DNA from: Actinotignum timonense | GTDB taxonomy: Bacteria > Actinomycetota > Actinomycetes > Actinomycetales > Actinomycetaceae | Assembly: GCF_030216305.1 (NCBI RefSeq) | Contig: NZ_JASOKT010000021.1 | Location: 1 to 22,565, forward strand | Length of the DNA stretch: 22,565 nt | Reading direction: 5' to 3' | Shown here: piece after piece, positions 13,843 through 21,134 of the stretch | Layout: each line of letters opens with the position of its first letter | Numbering within the stretch: the stretch's first letter is position 1 | Program-made: the position numbers and the translations under genes | The notes under the pieces: model-generated | Seen by the model: the letters and a program-made list of their open reading frames with translations, nothing else | What the model was told of the DNA's origin: nothing | The model's database searches: none

Positions 13843-14013
13843 ATGGCCATTGATCCGATTCTCGACAAAGCGGTAGAACGTCTAGCAAATCTTGCGAGCA
13901 ACCTAAGTACCGACGATCAGAACGAAGTTGCAGCCAAGGTGAAGGAAATTACCGACGAGTATCTCCGTGCTAAAGAAGAGGAAGAGGCAAAGTCTTCTGA
14001 CTCAGATTCCTAG
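13843..14013 (+). CDS. Small acidic protein, 56 residues, unknown function
   Basis: The strongest ribosome site in this part of the window (AGGAGG, 13830-13835, 7 nt spacing) precedes ATG at 13843. The frame MAIDPILDKAVERLANLASN... continues for 56 codons to TAG at 14011-14013. The peptide looks entirely helical: an amphipathic first half, then VAAKVKEITDEYLRAKEEEEAK and a Ser/Asp tail. It has no membrane segment, cysteine or signal. Codon use is less G+C-biased than the neighbours (GAA, CGT, CTA, TCT), which may reflect high expression or a different history. It begins after a terminator and its stop overlaps that of the convergent membrane protein. I do not recognise a family. Confidence 0.75.
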   Translation: MAIDPILDKAVERLANLASNLSTDDQNEVAAKVKEITDEYLRAKEEEEAKSSDSDS

Positions 14014-16481
14014 GCGTTGCTGGGCGCAGCTGCACCCGGCTTTTGCCCATTAATATCTTCAAGATATTCCGCGCTGCTCGCCCCGGCCCGCATGAGCCCG
14101 AGGGCAAAGGTGGGGGCGAGTAGTGCGACTCCGACTCCGAGGATGACCAGGCCGGAGTCGTTAATAAGGGAGGCGTAGCCGAGGGCGAGGAAGCCCGCGG
14201 CCGCCGCAGCGGCCAGGTGCGGATGGGCCGTAACACACGCGTGTACTTGCGCGGTTGCCGGCCGGGCCCGCAGATCCCAGCGCCCCGAGGTCACTAGCCA
14301 CACCACCACGCATACTCCCGCGAGGAGAGTGGCGCCCAGCGCGCCGGCCACCAGGGGCGGCAGGCCGAAGAATGCTTGGGATAGTTTTCGGGCGACGACG
14401 GCGCCAGCCCCGCCATGTTCCACCCTGCCTACAAAGTTACCTAGGTGGGTGGTGGATCCCACCGCGCGGTCAAGCATAGCCAGGCCGGCCGAAACAGCCA
14501 CCCCGGCGATGGCCGCGAACGCGGTGTGCCACCAGGTCCAGCGCTTTCCCCAGGTGTGCCAGGCGAGGTAGGCGAAGCCGAGGGTGAGGGCCGGCGGCCC
14601 GCCGGCATCCGCACCGAAAACGGGAAGCCCATCCAGGGCGATGGCGCACGCCCCCACCGCGAGTACGGCGAAGCCAGCCATACGGGTTGCCCGGTTGTTG
14701 GGTGCGGCCGAGCCGCCGGCCCTGCGTATGCGTGCGGCGAGGGCAGCTGCTGCGGCAAGCGCGCCAACAGCGAAGATAGCGAAGACCGAGTTATTAAAGC
14801 CGAAGAAGCGCCCAGCAACGGTGGGGAGGGATCCCATAACCGAGGTGTTGGCGAGGGAGTATCCCCCGCCCAAGGTGCTGACGAGGACGTCCGCCGCGAT
14901 CACGGTGGCGCTGAGTGTTCCCAGCCGTGCTAGCGGCACGGCGATCCAGCGCTCCCCTACCGGGGCGCGGCGGCGGGGGCCCGCTAGCGCCCAGGTAGCA
15001 AGAAGCGCGGCGAGAACGGCCAGGCTGCTCCACCAGCCAAGTAGCGGGCGAGAGAAGGACCACCACGGAATAATCCCGATAAGGAGCGCGCTCACGGGCA
15101 GGGCCGCGAGCCAGGCCAAGAGTTGGGCAAAACCGGTGGGACGGGCGCGGCGGACAGCGGCCCGGGTAGGCTGCGCGGGTGCGGTAGCAGCCTGCGAAAC
15201 TGAGGTGCCGGCAGAGCTGCCAGCAGCCGCTGCCACTATTGCGGGTGGGAAACGATGGAAACGAACCAGATGGGCGGCAATAACGCCGAAGCACACCAGC
15301 CCGAGGCCGGCGAGCAGGAGGTAGAACTGCGGGCTCAGCTGCGCAGTTAGATCTGCGCGCAGCGCTTGGTTGTGCAGGGTGGCATTGGCCGTGGCCAGTG
15401 TGGTTTTCCCGCCGTTATCTACCGTGAGCGGCGCGGGGGCGCCGTTGTGCCAGGCGAGCACGCTGGGCGCCAGGTCAATGAGCTGAACGAGGCCAGCGGT
15501 GCGGGTGGTTGCGGAGCGAGCGAGCGCCGTTTTTCCGCCGGGCTCCAGCAACGCGAAGAAGCCGAGTTCAGCCCGCTCGGCACGGTCGGCCACAGTGGTG
15601 ATAACGATTCGGGCCTGCGGTTGGTGCGCGGTAACAAGAGCGATGATATCCCCGAGGCGTTCATCGAGCCCGGCCAAGCTCCCGGCGGAGGCATTCTCCG
15701 CACCAGCGCTTTCCGCATCAGCACTTCCCGTATCGTCACTTTCCGCCGCAGTGTTCACCGCATCGAAACTTCCCGCGTCAATGACGGTGAGGCCCCGCCC
15801 GGCGAGCACCGAGCCATCCGCTAGCACATCCGCGAGATCACGGTAGGCGATGCGTGATTCTGCTTGGCGCTTGAGAGCGAGGGCAGCGCCCGGGCCCACC
15901 GCGAGCGCCCGCTCCGGAGCAGCGGCCTGCGCTAGCGCACCCATAACCACCGGGTAGTGGGCGGCGCTGCTTTCTTCACTTATCTGCTCCACATCGCGCA
16001 CCGTACCATCCTGGGTAACCAGGGATTCCGGCGCTACACAGCTGCTACCGGCAGGGGTGACCGCCGCGCGGGCACCGGCCCCGAGGCTCACCCAGCCATC
16101 CGCCGCGCAGGTGGTGGGCGCGGCCGTGCGCACGGAAATATTGGCGAGCGCAGCGCCGTAACCGCCCGAACTTTCCGTGCCCGAACCTGCCAAAGCCGCA
16201 CTGAGCCGCGGGGCGCTTTCCTCACCGACATCTTCCCAGCGCAACCCGGCCACCCCGATCACCACCGTGGGGCGCACTCGCTCCGGCGCCGCTTGCGCTG
16301 CCGAGCCGAGCGGCACCGCCGCCGCACCCTGAACTTCCGGCAAGCTCACCGCGCGCGCGGACGCAGGTGCCGCACTCAGCGTGGCCCCGAAAGCCACCAT
16401 CACAACAGCAAGCACAGCAGCCCAGAGCCCGGCCAGCCGCATCACGCGCCCGCCGCGACTATTACCGTGAGAAATCCGCAT
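14010..16481 (-). CDS. Large membrane protein with AlkP-like ectodomain
   Basis: An 823-residue envelope protein. A signal or anchor helix (MRLAGLWAAVLAVVMVAFGATLSAAPASA) precedes an extracytoplasmic domain of about 340 residues starting VVIGVAGLRWEDVGEESAPRLSAAL, then TTCAADGWVSLGAGARA and IVITTVADRAERAELGFFALL. This resembles the degenerate alkaline-phosphatase-superfamily ectodomain of actinobacterial membrane proteins. The C-terminal half has roughly ten hydrophobic helices, from FYLLLAGLGLVCFGVIAAHL onward. The ectodomain contains a low-complexity Glu/Ser/Ala/Asp insertion (ESDDTGSADAESAGAENA, about 15690-15770). The metal-binding Asp/Thr nucleophile of active AlkP enzymes is not evident, so catalysis is doubtful. 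A role in glycan or envelope metabolism is only a guess. TAGGCT lies 6 nt before the ATG at 16481. The stop overlaps the 56-residue gene on the other strand. Confidence 0.85.
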   Translation of the reverse strand: MRISHGNSRGGRVMRLAGLWAAVLAVVMVAFGATLSAAPASARAVSLPEVQGAAAVPLGSAAQAAPERVRPTVVIGVAGLRWEDVGEESAPRLSAALAGSGTESSGGYGAALANISVRTAAPTTCAADGWVSLGAGARAAVTPAGSSCVAPESLVTQDGTVRDVEQISEESSAAHYPVVMGALAQAAAPERALAVGPGAALALKRQAESRIAYRDLADVLADGSVLAGRGLTVIDAGSFDAVNTAAESDDTGSADAESAGAENASAGSLAGLDERLGDIIALVTAHQPQARIVITTVADRAERAELGFFALLEPGGKTALARSATTRTAGLVQLIDLAPSVLAWHNGAPAPLTVDNGGKTTLATANATLHNQALRADLTAQLSPQFYLLLAGLGLVCFGVIAAHLVRFHRFPPAIVAAAAGSSAGTSVSQAATAPAQPTRAAVRRARPTGFAQLLAWLAALPVSALLIGIIPWWSFSRPLLGWWSSLAVLAALLATWALAGPRRRAPVGERWIAVPLARLGTLSATVIAADVLVSTLGGGYSLANTSVMGSLPTVAGRFFGFNNSVFAIFAVGALAAAAALAARIRRAGGSAAPNNRATRMAGFAVLAVGACAIALDGLPVFGADAGGPPALTLGFAYLAWHTWGKRWTWWHTAFAAIAGVAVSAGLAMLDRAVGSTTHLGNFVGRVEHGGAGAVVARKLSQAFFGLPPLVAGALGATLLAGVCVVVWLVTSGRWDLRARPATAQVHACVTAHPHLAAAAAAGFLALGYASLINDSGLVILGVGVALLAPTFALGLMRAGASSAEYLEDINGQKPGAAAPSNA

Positions 16482-16487
16482 GGGACC

Positions 16488-16493
16488 AGCCTA
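16488..16493 (-). promoter_or_regulatory. -10 element of the membrane protein gene
   Basis: TAGGCT on the minus strand, 6 nt before the ATG at 16481, with no ribosome site between. Confidence 0.5.
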
Positions 16494-16515
16494 CTCGGGG
16501 CTTACGACACTTTTA

Positions 16516-16594
16516 GACGCCCCGAACACCCCCGCGCACTGTGCACTGCGAGCACACCCCGCGCACCTACTCTTTCGGACGCTCCGAACACCCC
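16516..16594. repeat. 17-bp direct repeat in the divergent pheA promoter region
   Basis: GACGCCCCGAACACCCC (16516-16532) and GACGCTCCGAACACCCC (16578-16594) differ at one base and are 62 bp apart. Each is preceded by a T-rich triplet. The right copy covers the -35 position of the pheA promoter, so the pair could be an operator. Confidence 0.75.
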
Positions 16595-16608
16595 ACCCCG
16601 GGGCGGGA

Positions 16609-16614
16609 TACAAT
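16609..16614 (+). promoter_or_regulatory. -10 element of pheA
   Basis: TACAAT, a near-consensus -10. It implies a leader of about 83 nt before the ATG at 16704. The leader includes a copy of the dispersed 16-mer. Confidence 0.5.
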
Positions 16615-16650
16615 AACCAGGCGACAGCGCGGGCAGGTGCACCGCCGCCC

Positions 16651-16666
16651 AGCTGCGCCGTCGTAC
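16651..16666 (-). repeat. Dispersed 16-mer, copy 3 (pheA leader)
   Basis: The reverse complement of GTACGACGGCGCAGCT, identical to the copies at 3173-3188 and 8843-8858. It lies in the untranslated leader, 37 bp before the pheA start. Confidence 0.85.
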
Positions 16667-16703
16667 CTTTTCTTCACGCAATCTCCACGCACGAAAGGAC
16701 ACC

Positions 16704-17660
16704 ATGCAATCCTCGCCCGCTACCGAACCGGTCCGCTATTCTTTCCTCGGCCCGCGCGGCACGTTTTGCTTTGCCGCATTGCAGCAGGTAGCCAGCGAGG
16801 ACACCGCGACCTTCGTGCCCGCCGTGGATGTGCCCTCGGCGCTGCGGATGGTGCGCGCCGGGCAGACCGACGCCGCCGTGGTGCCCATCGAAAACTCTGT
16901 GGAGGGTGGGGTGAATGCCACTCTCGATTCCCTCACCGCCGGCTCGCCGCTGGAAATTCGCGGGGAAATGCTGGTTCCGATTGCGTTCTCGCTGGCGGTG
17001 CGGCCCGGCACGCGCGCCGCGGATATTCGCCGGGTCGCCACCCATCCGCACGCGTGGGCGCAGTGCCGCACCTGGATCGCCGAGCACCTGACCGATGCCG
17101 TGCACGTGCCGGCCACCTCCACGGCCGCCGCCGCGCGCGAACTGGCGGAAAATCCGGATGCGGATTTTGATGCGGCGATTTGCGCGGTGCCCACCACCGG
17201 CGTGTACGGGCTCGTCTCGCTGTCCGATGAGATCGCCGATAACCGCAATGCCGTCACGCGCTTCATTAAAGTGAGTAAACCCGGGGAGATTCCCCCGGCG
17301 ACGGGCTCGGATAAAACAACGCTGATGGTGCGGCTGGCCTCGGAGAAGCCCGGCGCGCTGCTGGAGATGCTCCAACAATTCGCCGCGGTTGGCGTTAATT
17401 TATCGCGTATCGAATCGCGCCCGGCCGGTGACCAGCTGGGCCGTTACGCGTTCTCCCTGGATGCTGAGGGTCACATTCACGACGAGCGGGTGCAGGCCGC
17501 GCTGGTCGGGCTGCATCGCATCTGCCCGGAGGTGACCTTCCTGGGTAGTTACGCGCGCGCGGATCGGCAGGTCACGCGCCTACACGCCGGGACTTCCGAC
17601 GAAGATTTCGGTGCCGCGCGCACCTGGGTCGCCTCGCTGCTCAGCCGGGTCACCCGCTAA
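16704..17660 (+). CDS. pheA: Prephenate dehydratase
   Basis: A 318-residue monofunctional enzyme that converts prephenate to phenylpyruvate in phenylalanine synthesis, in the cytosol. The catalytic domain starts YSFLGPRGTFCFAAL and includes VPIENSVEGGVNATLDSL and the conserved catalytic TRF at 185-187 (NAVTRFIKV). A C-terminal ACT regulatory domain (about 208-290) begins with PGALLEMLQQFAAVGVNLSRIESRP, whose ESRP motif belongs to the phenylalanine-binding site, so feedback inhibition by Phe is expected from family knowledge. There is no fused chorismate mutase, as usual in actinobacteria. GAAAGGA at 16693-16699 is the ribosome site. The APH-fold gene starts 45 bp after the stop, suggesting co-transcription. 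Confidence 0.96.
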   Translation: MQSSPATEPVRYSFLGPRGTFCFAALQQVASEDTATFVPAVDVPSALRMVRAGQTDAAVVPIENSVEGGVNATLDSLTAGSPLEIRGEMLVPIAFSLAVRPGTRAADIRRVATHPHAWAQCRTWIAEHLTDAVHVPATSTAAAARELAENPDADFDAAICAVPTTGVYGLVSLSDEIADNRNAVTRFIKVSKPGEIPPATGSDKTTLMVRLASEKPGALLEMLQQFAAVGVNLSRIESRPAGDQLGRYAFSLDAEGHIHDERVQAALVGLHRICPEVTFLGSYARADRQVTRLHAGTSDEDFGAARTWVASLLSRVTR

Positions 17661-17705
17661 CGGAAGCGCTTGCCCGCGATAGTCACCGGTATTCATCGAG
17701 GCGCC

Positions 17706-18797
17706 ATGGACCCGCTGCACACACCGCTCACACTGCGAACACTGCTTACCGAGCGGCAGTATGCGGCGTTTACGGCCGCGTGGGCGGAGCTGCGTGGTGG
17801 CTTGGCGCCCGGCAGTGGCTCGCTTAGCTGCGGCGCCCTAGGTGACGGGCGTTCCGGCGGCTCGCTTAGCGGCGGCGCGCTGACCAGCCCGGATGCCGTG
17901 CGGGTGCGCGATCTTTCCTGGCCCGAACGCGAGAGCACCGTTCTCCACCTCAGCGGCCCCGGGGTGTCCTGGATTCTCAAAACCGCCGGGAACACTGCTT
18001 ACAGCGTGGGGCGCGAAGCCCGCGCACGCGCGTGGACCGGCCTTTTGGAGGCGCGCGGCACCGTGGCTCGCTTGCTCTGGTACGACGACGCCGCCCCGCT
18101 GGCCATCCTCGACTATTTACCCGGATGTGACGTTCTGGGTAGCCCGTGGGAATTATGCCCGCGGGTGCATTATCAGGCCGGAGCCGCCCTCGCGCTGCTC
18201 CACGGAGCGGGGGCACGCCTTGATCACGGCTTCGCCAAGGGTGCCCTCACCCGCACCCGGGCGCGGATCGCGGAGATTCGCGCCCTCGCTCCGGGTGGCG
18301 CACTGCCTGCTACTTTCCCTGGCGAACCGCTGCCCGCTGCTCTGGATGAGAAGCTCGCCGAATCGGAGGATTTCCTGGCGAGCTACCAGCCGGGCAGCGT
18401 CGTCGTACATCCCACCCACGGGGATTGGCAGGCGCGCAATTGGTTGTGGGATGAGCCCGCTGGCCAGCTGCGGGTCATTGATTTTGGGCGCTTCGGGTGG
18501 CGCCCGGCCGCCGCGGACCTCCTGGAACTGCGGGCATTATGGCAGACCCATCCGGAACTGGACGAGGCCGCGGCGCGCGGCTACCGCGAGGCTGGAGGAA
18601 CCTGGCCCGCGGAGAGCGGCACCGGCACTAGCAAGCCCGGAGCCGGCAGCGGAAAGCCCAGTGCCGGAAGCGGCGAACGCGAGGCCAGCAATGAAAGCGA
18701 TATTGGGCGGCTACTGCGAGTGGCACGCGACGTCGGCCATATATGGCACCGGGCCACCACGGCCCGCCGGATCGCGGGCGCGCCCGCCGCGCGCTAA
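17706..18797 (+). CDS. APH-fold phosphotransferase family protein
   Basis: A 363-residue soluble protein with the aminoglycoside phosphotransferase/choline kinase-like fold. The catalytic loop is His238-Gly-Asp240-x4-Asn245 (HGDWQARNW) and the metal-binding IDFG has Asp259 (IDFGRFGWRPAAADLLEL). An N-terminal part resembles the nucleotide lobe (VSWILKTAGNTAYSVGREARARAW). The substrate cannot be predicted, and membership of this fold alone does not indicate antibiotic resistance. I chose the ATG at 17706 (GAGG just upstream) over a TTG at 17670. Two low-complexity stretches look recently expanded: an in-frame 42-bp duplication near the N-terminus and a KPGAGSG/KPSAGSG linker near the C-terminus. 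It lies between pheA and serS, which I recall as adjacent in related genomes. Its stop codon is part of the serS -10. Confidence 0.85.
   Translation: MDPLHTPLTLRTLLTERQYAAFTAAWAELRGGLAPGSGSLSCGALGDGRSGGSLSGGALTSPDAVRVRDLSWPERESTVLHLSGPGVSWILKTAGNTAYSVGREARARAWTGLLEARGTVARLLWYDDAAPLAILDYLPGCDVLGSPWELCPRVHYQAGAALALLHGAGARLDHGFAKGALTRTRARIAEIRALAPGGALPATFPGEPLPAALDEKLAESEDFLASYQPGSVVVHPTHGDWQARNWLWDEPAGQLRVIDFGRFGWRPAAADLLELRALWQTHPELDEAAARGYREAGGTWPAESGTGTSKPGAGSGKPSAGSGEREASNESDIGRLLRVARDVGHIWHRATTARRIAGAPAAR
17817..17878 (+). repeat. 20-bp direct repeat, 42-bp period, in the APH-fold gene
   Basis: GGCTCGCTTAGCTGCGGCGC (17817-17836) and GGCTCGCTTAGCGGCGGCGC (17859-17878) differ at one base. 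The period of 14 codons keeps the reading frame. Confidence 0.85.
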
Positions 18798-18800
18798 GCT
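18795..18800 (+). promoter_or_regulatory. -10 element of serS, overlapping the upstream stop codon
   Basis: TAAGCT lies exactly 6 nt before the serS ATG at 18807, and its first three bases are the TAA stop of the APH-fold gene. No ribosome site is present. Confidence 0.45.
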
Positions 18801-18806
18801 GGATCC

Positions 18807-20090
18807 ATGCTTGATATGCGTTCTGTTCGCGAGAATCCGGAAGCCATCCGTGAGTCCCAGCGCCGCCGCGGGAATGATCCCGCTACCGTCGATGCCCTGC
18901 TCGCCGCCGACGATGCGCGCCGCACCACCCTGCAAGAGTTCGAAGCCGCCCGGGCCGAACAAAAAGAGGTGTCGCGATCCGTGGGGAAAGCCTCCCCGGA
19001 GGAGCGCCCCGCCGTGCTCGCCCACGCCAAGGAGCTGGCCGAAAAGGTCAAGGCGCTGGACGCGGCCGCGGCGGAAGCCGAAGAAACCTACCTGGCCGCC
19101 AATCGCGCGATTGAGAACCCGGTGCTCGCAGGGGTGCCCGCGGGCGGCGAAGATGACTACGAGGTGCTGGAAGTCATCGGCACCCCGCGCGATTTTGAGG
19201 CGGAAGGCTTCACCCCCAAAGACCACCTCGATATTGCGGAGGGCCTGGGGGCCTTGGATATGGACCGCGGTGTGAAGGTCTCCGGATCGCGCTTCTACTA
19301 TCTCAAGGGAGTGGGCGCGCACCTGGAAATGGCGATGTTCCGCATGGCCATCGATCAGGCAGCCGAACACGGCTTCACGCTCATGACCACGCCCACGATT
19401 GTGAACCCGGATATTATGTCCGGCACCGGCTTCCTCGGGGAGCATTCCGATGAGATTTACTACCTGGGTGCCGATGACCAGTACCTGGTAGGCACCTCGG
19501 AAGTGCCGCTGGCCGGCTACCACAAGGATGAGATTCTGGAGCTGGACGGCAAGCCACGGCGCTACTGCGGGTATTCGGCCTGCTACCGGCGTGAGGCCGG
19601 CTCCTACGGGAAGGACACCCGCGGGATTATTCGCGTGCACCAATTCAATAAGGTGGAAATGTTCTCCTACTGCCCGGTGGAGCAATCCGAGGAAGAACAC
19701 CGCGCGCTGCTCGCGATGGAACGCGAAATGATCGGGAAGATGGAACTGCCCTACCGCATTATTAATGTGGCGGCCGGTGATCTGGGTTCTTCCGCGGCGC
19801 AGAAATTCGATTGCGAGGCGTGGCTGCCCACCCAGCACCGCTATATGGAAGTCACCTCGACCTCCAATTGCACCACCTACCAGGCGCGGCGGCTCAATGT
19901 GCGCGAGCGCGTGGACGGGAAAACCCGCGCGGTGGCCACCCTCAACGGGACCCTGGCCACCACCCGCTGGCTGGTGGCGCTTTTCGAGAACCACCAGCAG
20001 AAGGACGGCTCGCTGTACGTGCCCGAGGCGCTGCGGCCCTACCTGGGCGCCGGACTGGCCGGGCGCGAATTCATCGAGCCGGTGAAGTAG
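18807..20090 (+). CDS. serS: Seryl-tRNA synthetase
   Basis: A 427-residue class II aminoacyl-tRNA synthetase that charges tRNA-Ser, including the tRNA-Ser(CGA) in this window. [22 protein letters not shown] starts the N-terminal antiparallel coiled coil (about 1-110) that grips the long variable arm. [10 protein letters not shown] and the motif 2 loop ([27 protein letters not shown]) form the serine/ATP site. [17 protein letters not shown] and LNGTLATTR are the C-terminal motif 3 region. Length is normal. It starts at ATG 18807, 6 nt after a -10 that overlaps the previous stop. The C-terminus (EPVK) is followed by a 12-bp tandem repeat giving two in-frame stops, TAG and TAA. Confidence 0.97.
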   Translation: MLDMRSVRENPEAIRESQRRRGNDPATVDALLAADDARRTTLQEFEAARAEQKEVSRSVGKASPEERPAVLAHAKELAEKVKALDAAAAEAEETYLAANRAIENPVLAGVPAGGEDDYEVLEVIGTPRDFEAEGFTPKDHLDIAEGLGALDMDRGVKVSGSRFYYLKGVGAHLEMAMFRMAIDQAAEHGFTLMTTPTIVNPDIMSGTGFLGEHSDEIYYLGADDQYLVGTSEVPLAGYHKDEILELDGKPRRYCGYSACYRREAGSYGKDTRGIIRVHQFNKVEMFSYCPVEQSEEEHRALLAMEREMIGKMELPYRIINVAAGDLGSSAAQKFDCEAWLPTQHRYMEVTSTSNCTTYQARRLNVRERVDGKTRAVATLNGTLATTRWLVALFENHQQKDGSLYVPEALRPYLGAGLAGREFIEPVK

Positions 20091-20126
20091 TCGGTGAAGT
20101 AACCTGTGAAGTATCCGGTGACCTAT
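20079..20126 (+). repeat. 12-bp tandem repeat over the serS stop codon
   Basis: Four units: CCGGTGAAGTAG (20079-20090), TCGGTGAAGTAA (20091-20102), CCTGTGAAGTAT (20103-20114), CCGGTGACCTAT (20115-20126). The first unit is the serS C-terminus with its stop; the others are diverged copies. Confidence 0.85.
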
Positions 20127-20195
20127 CCGGGGCGCGAAGGCTGAACAGCTCGGCGCTCCGAACAGAGCAACGACCAGCGTAACGAAGGCGGCGAT

Positions 20196-21134
20196 GTGAA
20201 AATCCAGGAGGAATCGACGGCGGCGCGCTTGCGGGCCGCATTCGATGCCGCCGGGACCCCGCCGGCCGGGCCGGAGCTCATGGTCTGCCTGGATCTGGAT
20301 GGCACCACGCTCCGCCCGGACGGCATTATCGCCGAACGGGTGGACGCCGCTTTCCAGGAGCACCTGCGCCGGGGAACCCACCTGGTAGTGGCCACCGGGC
20401 GTGGGCGCGAATCGGCCATTCCCGTGCTCGATATGCTGCGGGTGAGCGAAACCATTATGGTGTGCTCGAACGGCAACGAAACGGTGCTGCTCGGTAACGC
20501 GCAGCTTCCCGGGGTGCAGGTGCGTACGGTCCGCTCCATGACGGATCGCGGGGACGTGGTGCCGGTGCGCCTCGCCCACCTTTTCACCATGGAGGAAGCC
20601 GACCTGGCCCGGGCCCTCGATGCGATGCGCCGCGAATTCCCGGGCGCCTATTTCGCGGTGGAGCCGGTGGAAGGCCCGCGGCGGGTGGCGCACGGGTACG
20701 CCACCGAACGCCTGGAACCCAATGCCATCTGGGTGAAATTCAAAGACCTCGTGGTCCCGGACGCCCTGCGCCTCATTATGGTGGTCCCGCGCATGGAAGC
20801 CGCCGAGCTCATGGCGCGCCTTTCCCGCCTCGATATGCCCGGGGTGGATTGGGCGGCGTCTTCCTCCTCCGGCTCGGGCTGGGTGGATGCCGGACGCGCC
20901 GGGATCTCCAAGGCGAGCGCACTTGAGGTACTCCGCCGCGATTTCGGCATCGCGCGCGGGGGAACGGTGGCCGTGGGCGATGGCGGGAACGACATCCAGA
21001 TGCTCAAGTGGGCCGGCGTGGGGGTCGCGATGGGCCAGGCGCTCGATTACGTCCGTGCGCACGCGCGTACCGTGACCGATCCGGTATGGGACGACGGCGT
21101 AGCTACCCTCCTCGAGGTGCTGTTGGCGCGTTAA
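20196..21134 (+). CDS. Cof-type HAD superfamily phosphatase
   Basis: A 312-residue HAD hydrolase. LDLDGTTLRPDG supplies the nucleophile Asp33 and acid/base Asp35. VATGRGRESAIPVLDML is motif II, the mid-protein cap is of the Cof/type IIB kind, and VAVGDGGNDIQMLKWAGVGVAMGQA is motif IV, with the Asp pair that holds Mg2+. Members dephosphorylate sugar phosphates, flavin or nucleotide-like metabolites, and the substrate cannot be predicted. GTG at 20196 is preceded by GAAGG at 20184-20188, so it is translated from a leadered mRNA, probably together with serS. I recall the order pheA-serS-HAD as common in actinobacteria. An inverted repeat spans its stop codon. Confidence 0.9.
   Translation: MKIQEESTAARLRAAFDAAGTPPAGPELMVCLDLDGTTLRPDGIIAERVDAAFQEHLRRGTHLVVATGRGRESAIPVLDMLRVSETIMVCSNGNETVLLGNAQLPGVQVRTVRSMTDRGDVVPVRLAHLFTMEEADLARALDAMRREFPGAYFAVEPVEGPRRVAHGYATERLEPNAIWVKFKDLVVPDALRLIMVVPRMEAAELMARLSRLDMPGVDWAASSSSGSGWVDAGRAGISKASALEVLRRDFGIARGGTVAVGDGGNDIQMLKWAGVGVAMGQALDYVRAHARTVTDPVWDDGVATLLEVLLAR

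Noticed and set aside
16630..16703. Phenylalanine attenuator leader peptide upstream of pheA
   Set aside because: A GTG-started frame in the leader does read ...SYLFF..., but it has no stop before pheA and no terminator/antiterminator pair is visible.
13673..16703. Envelope glycan cluster formed by the glycosyltransferase and AlkP-like membrane protein
   Set aside because: The genes are close but convergent, with separate promoters and a strong terminator between them, so proximity alone is too weak to call a system.
17706..18797. Aminoglycoside resistance gene
   Set aside because: The APH fold is shared by many metabolite kinases. The HGDxxxxN and DFG motifs alone do not indicate antibiotic substrates, and the location between pheA and serS suggests a chromosomal metabolic gene.
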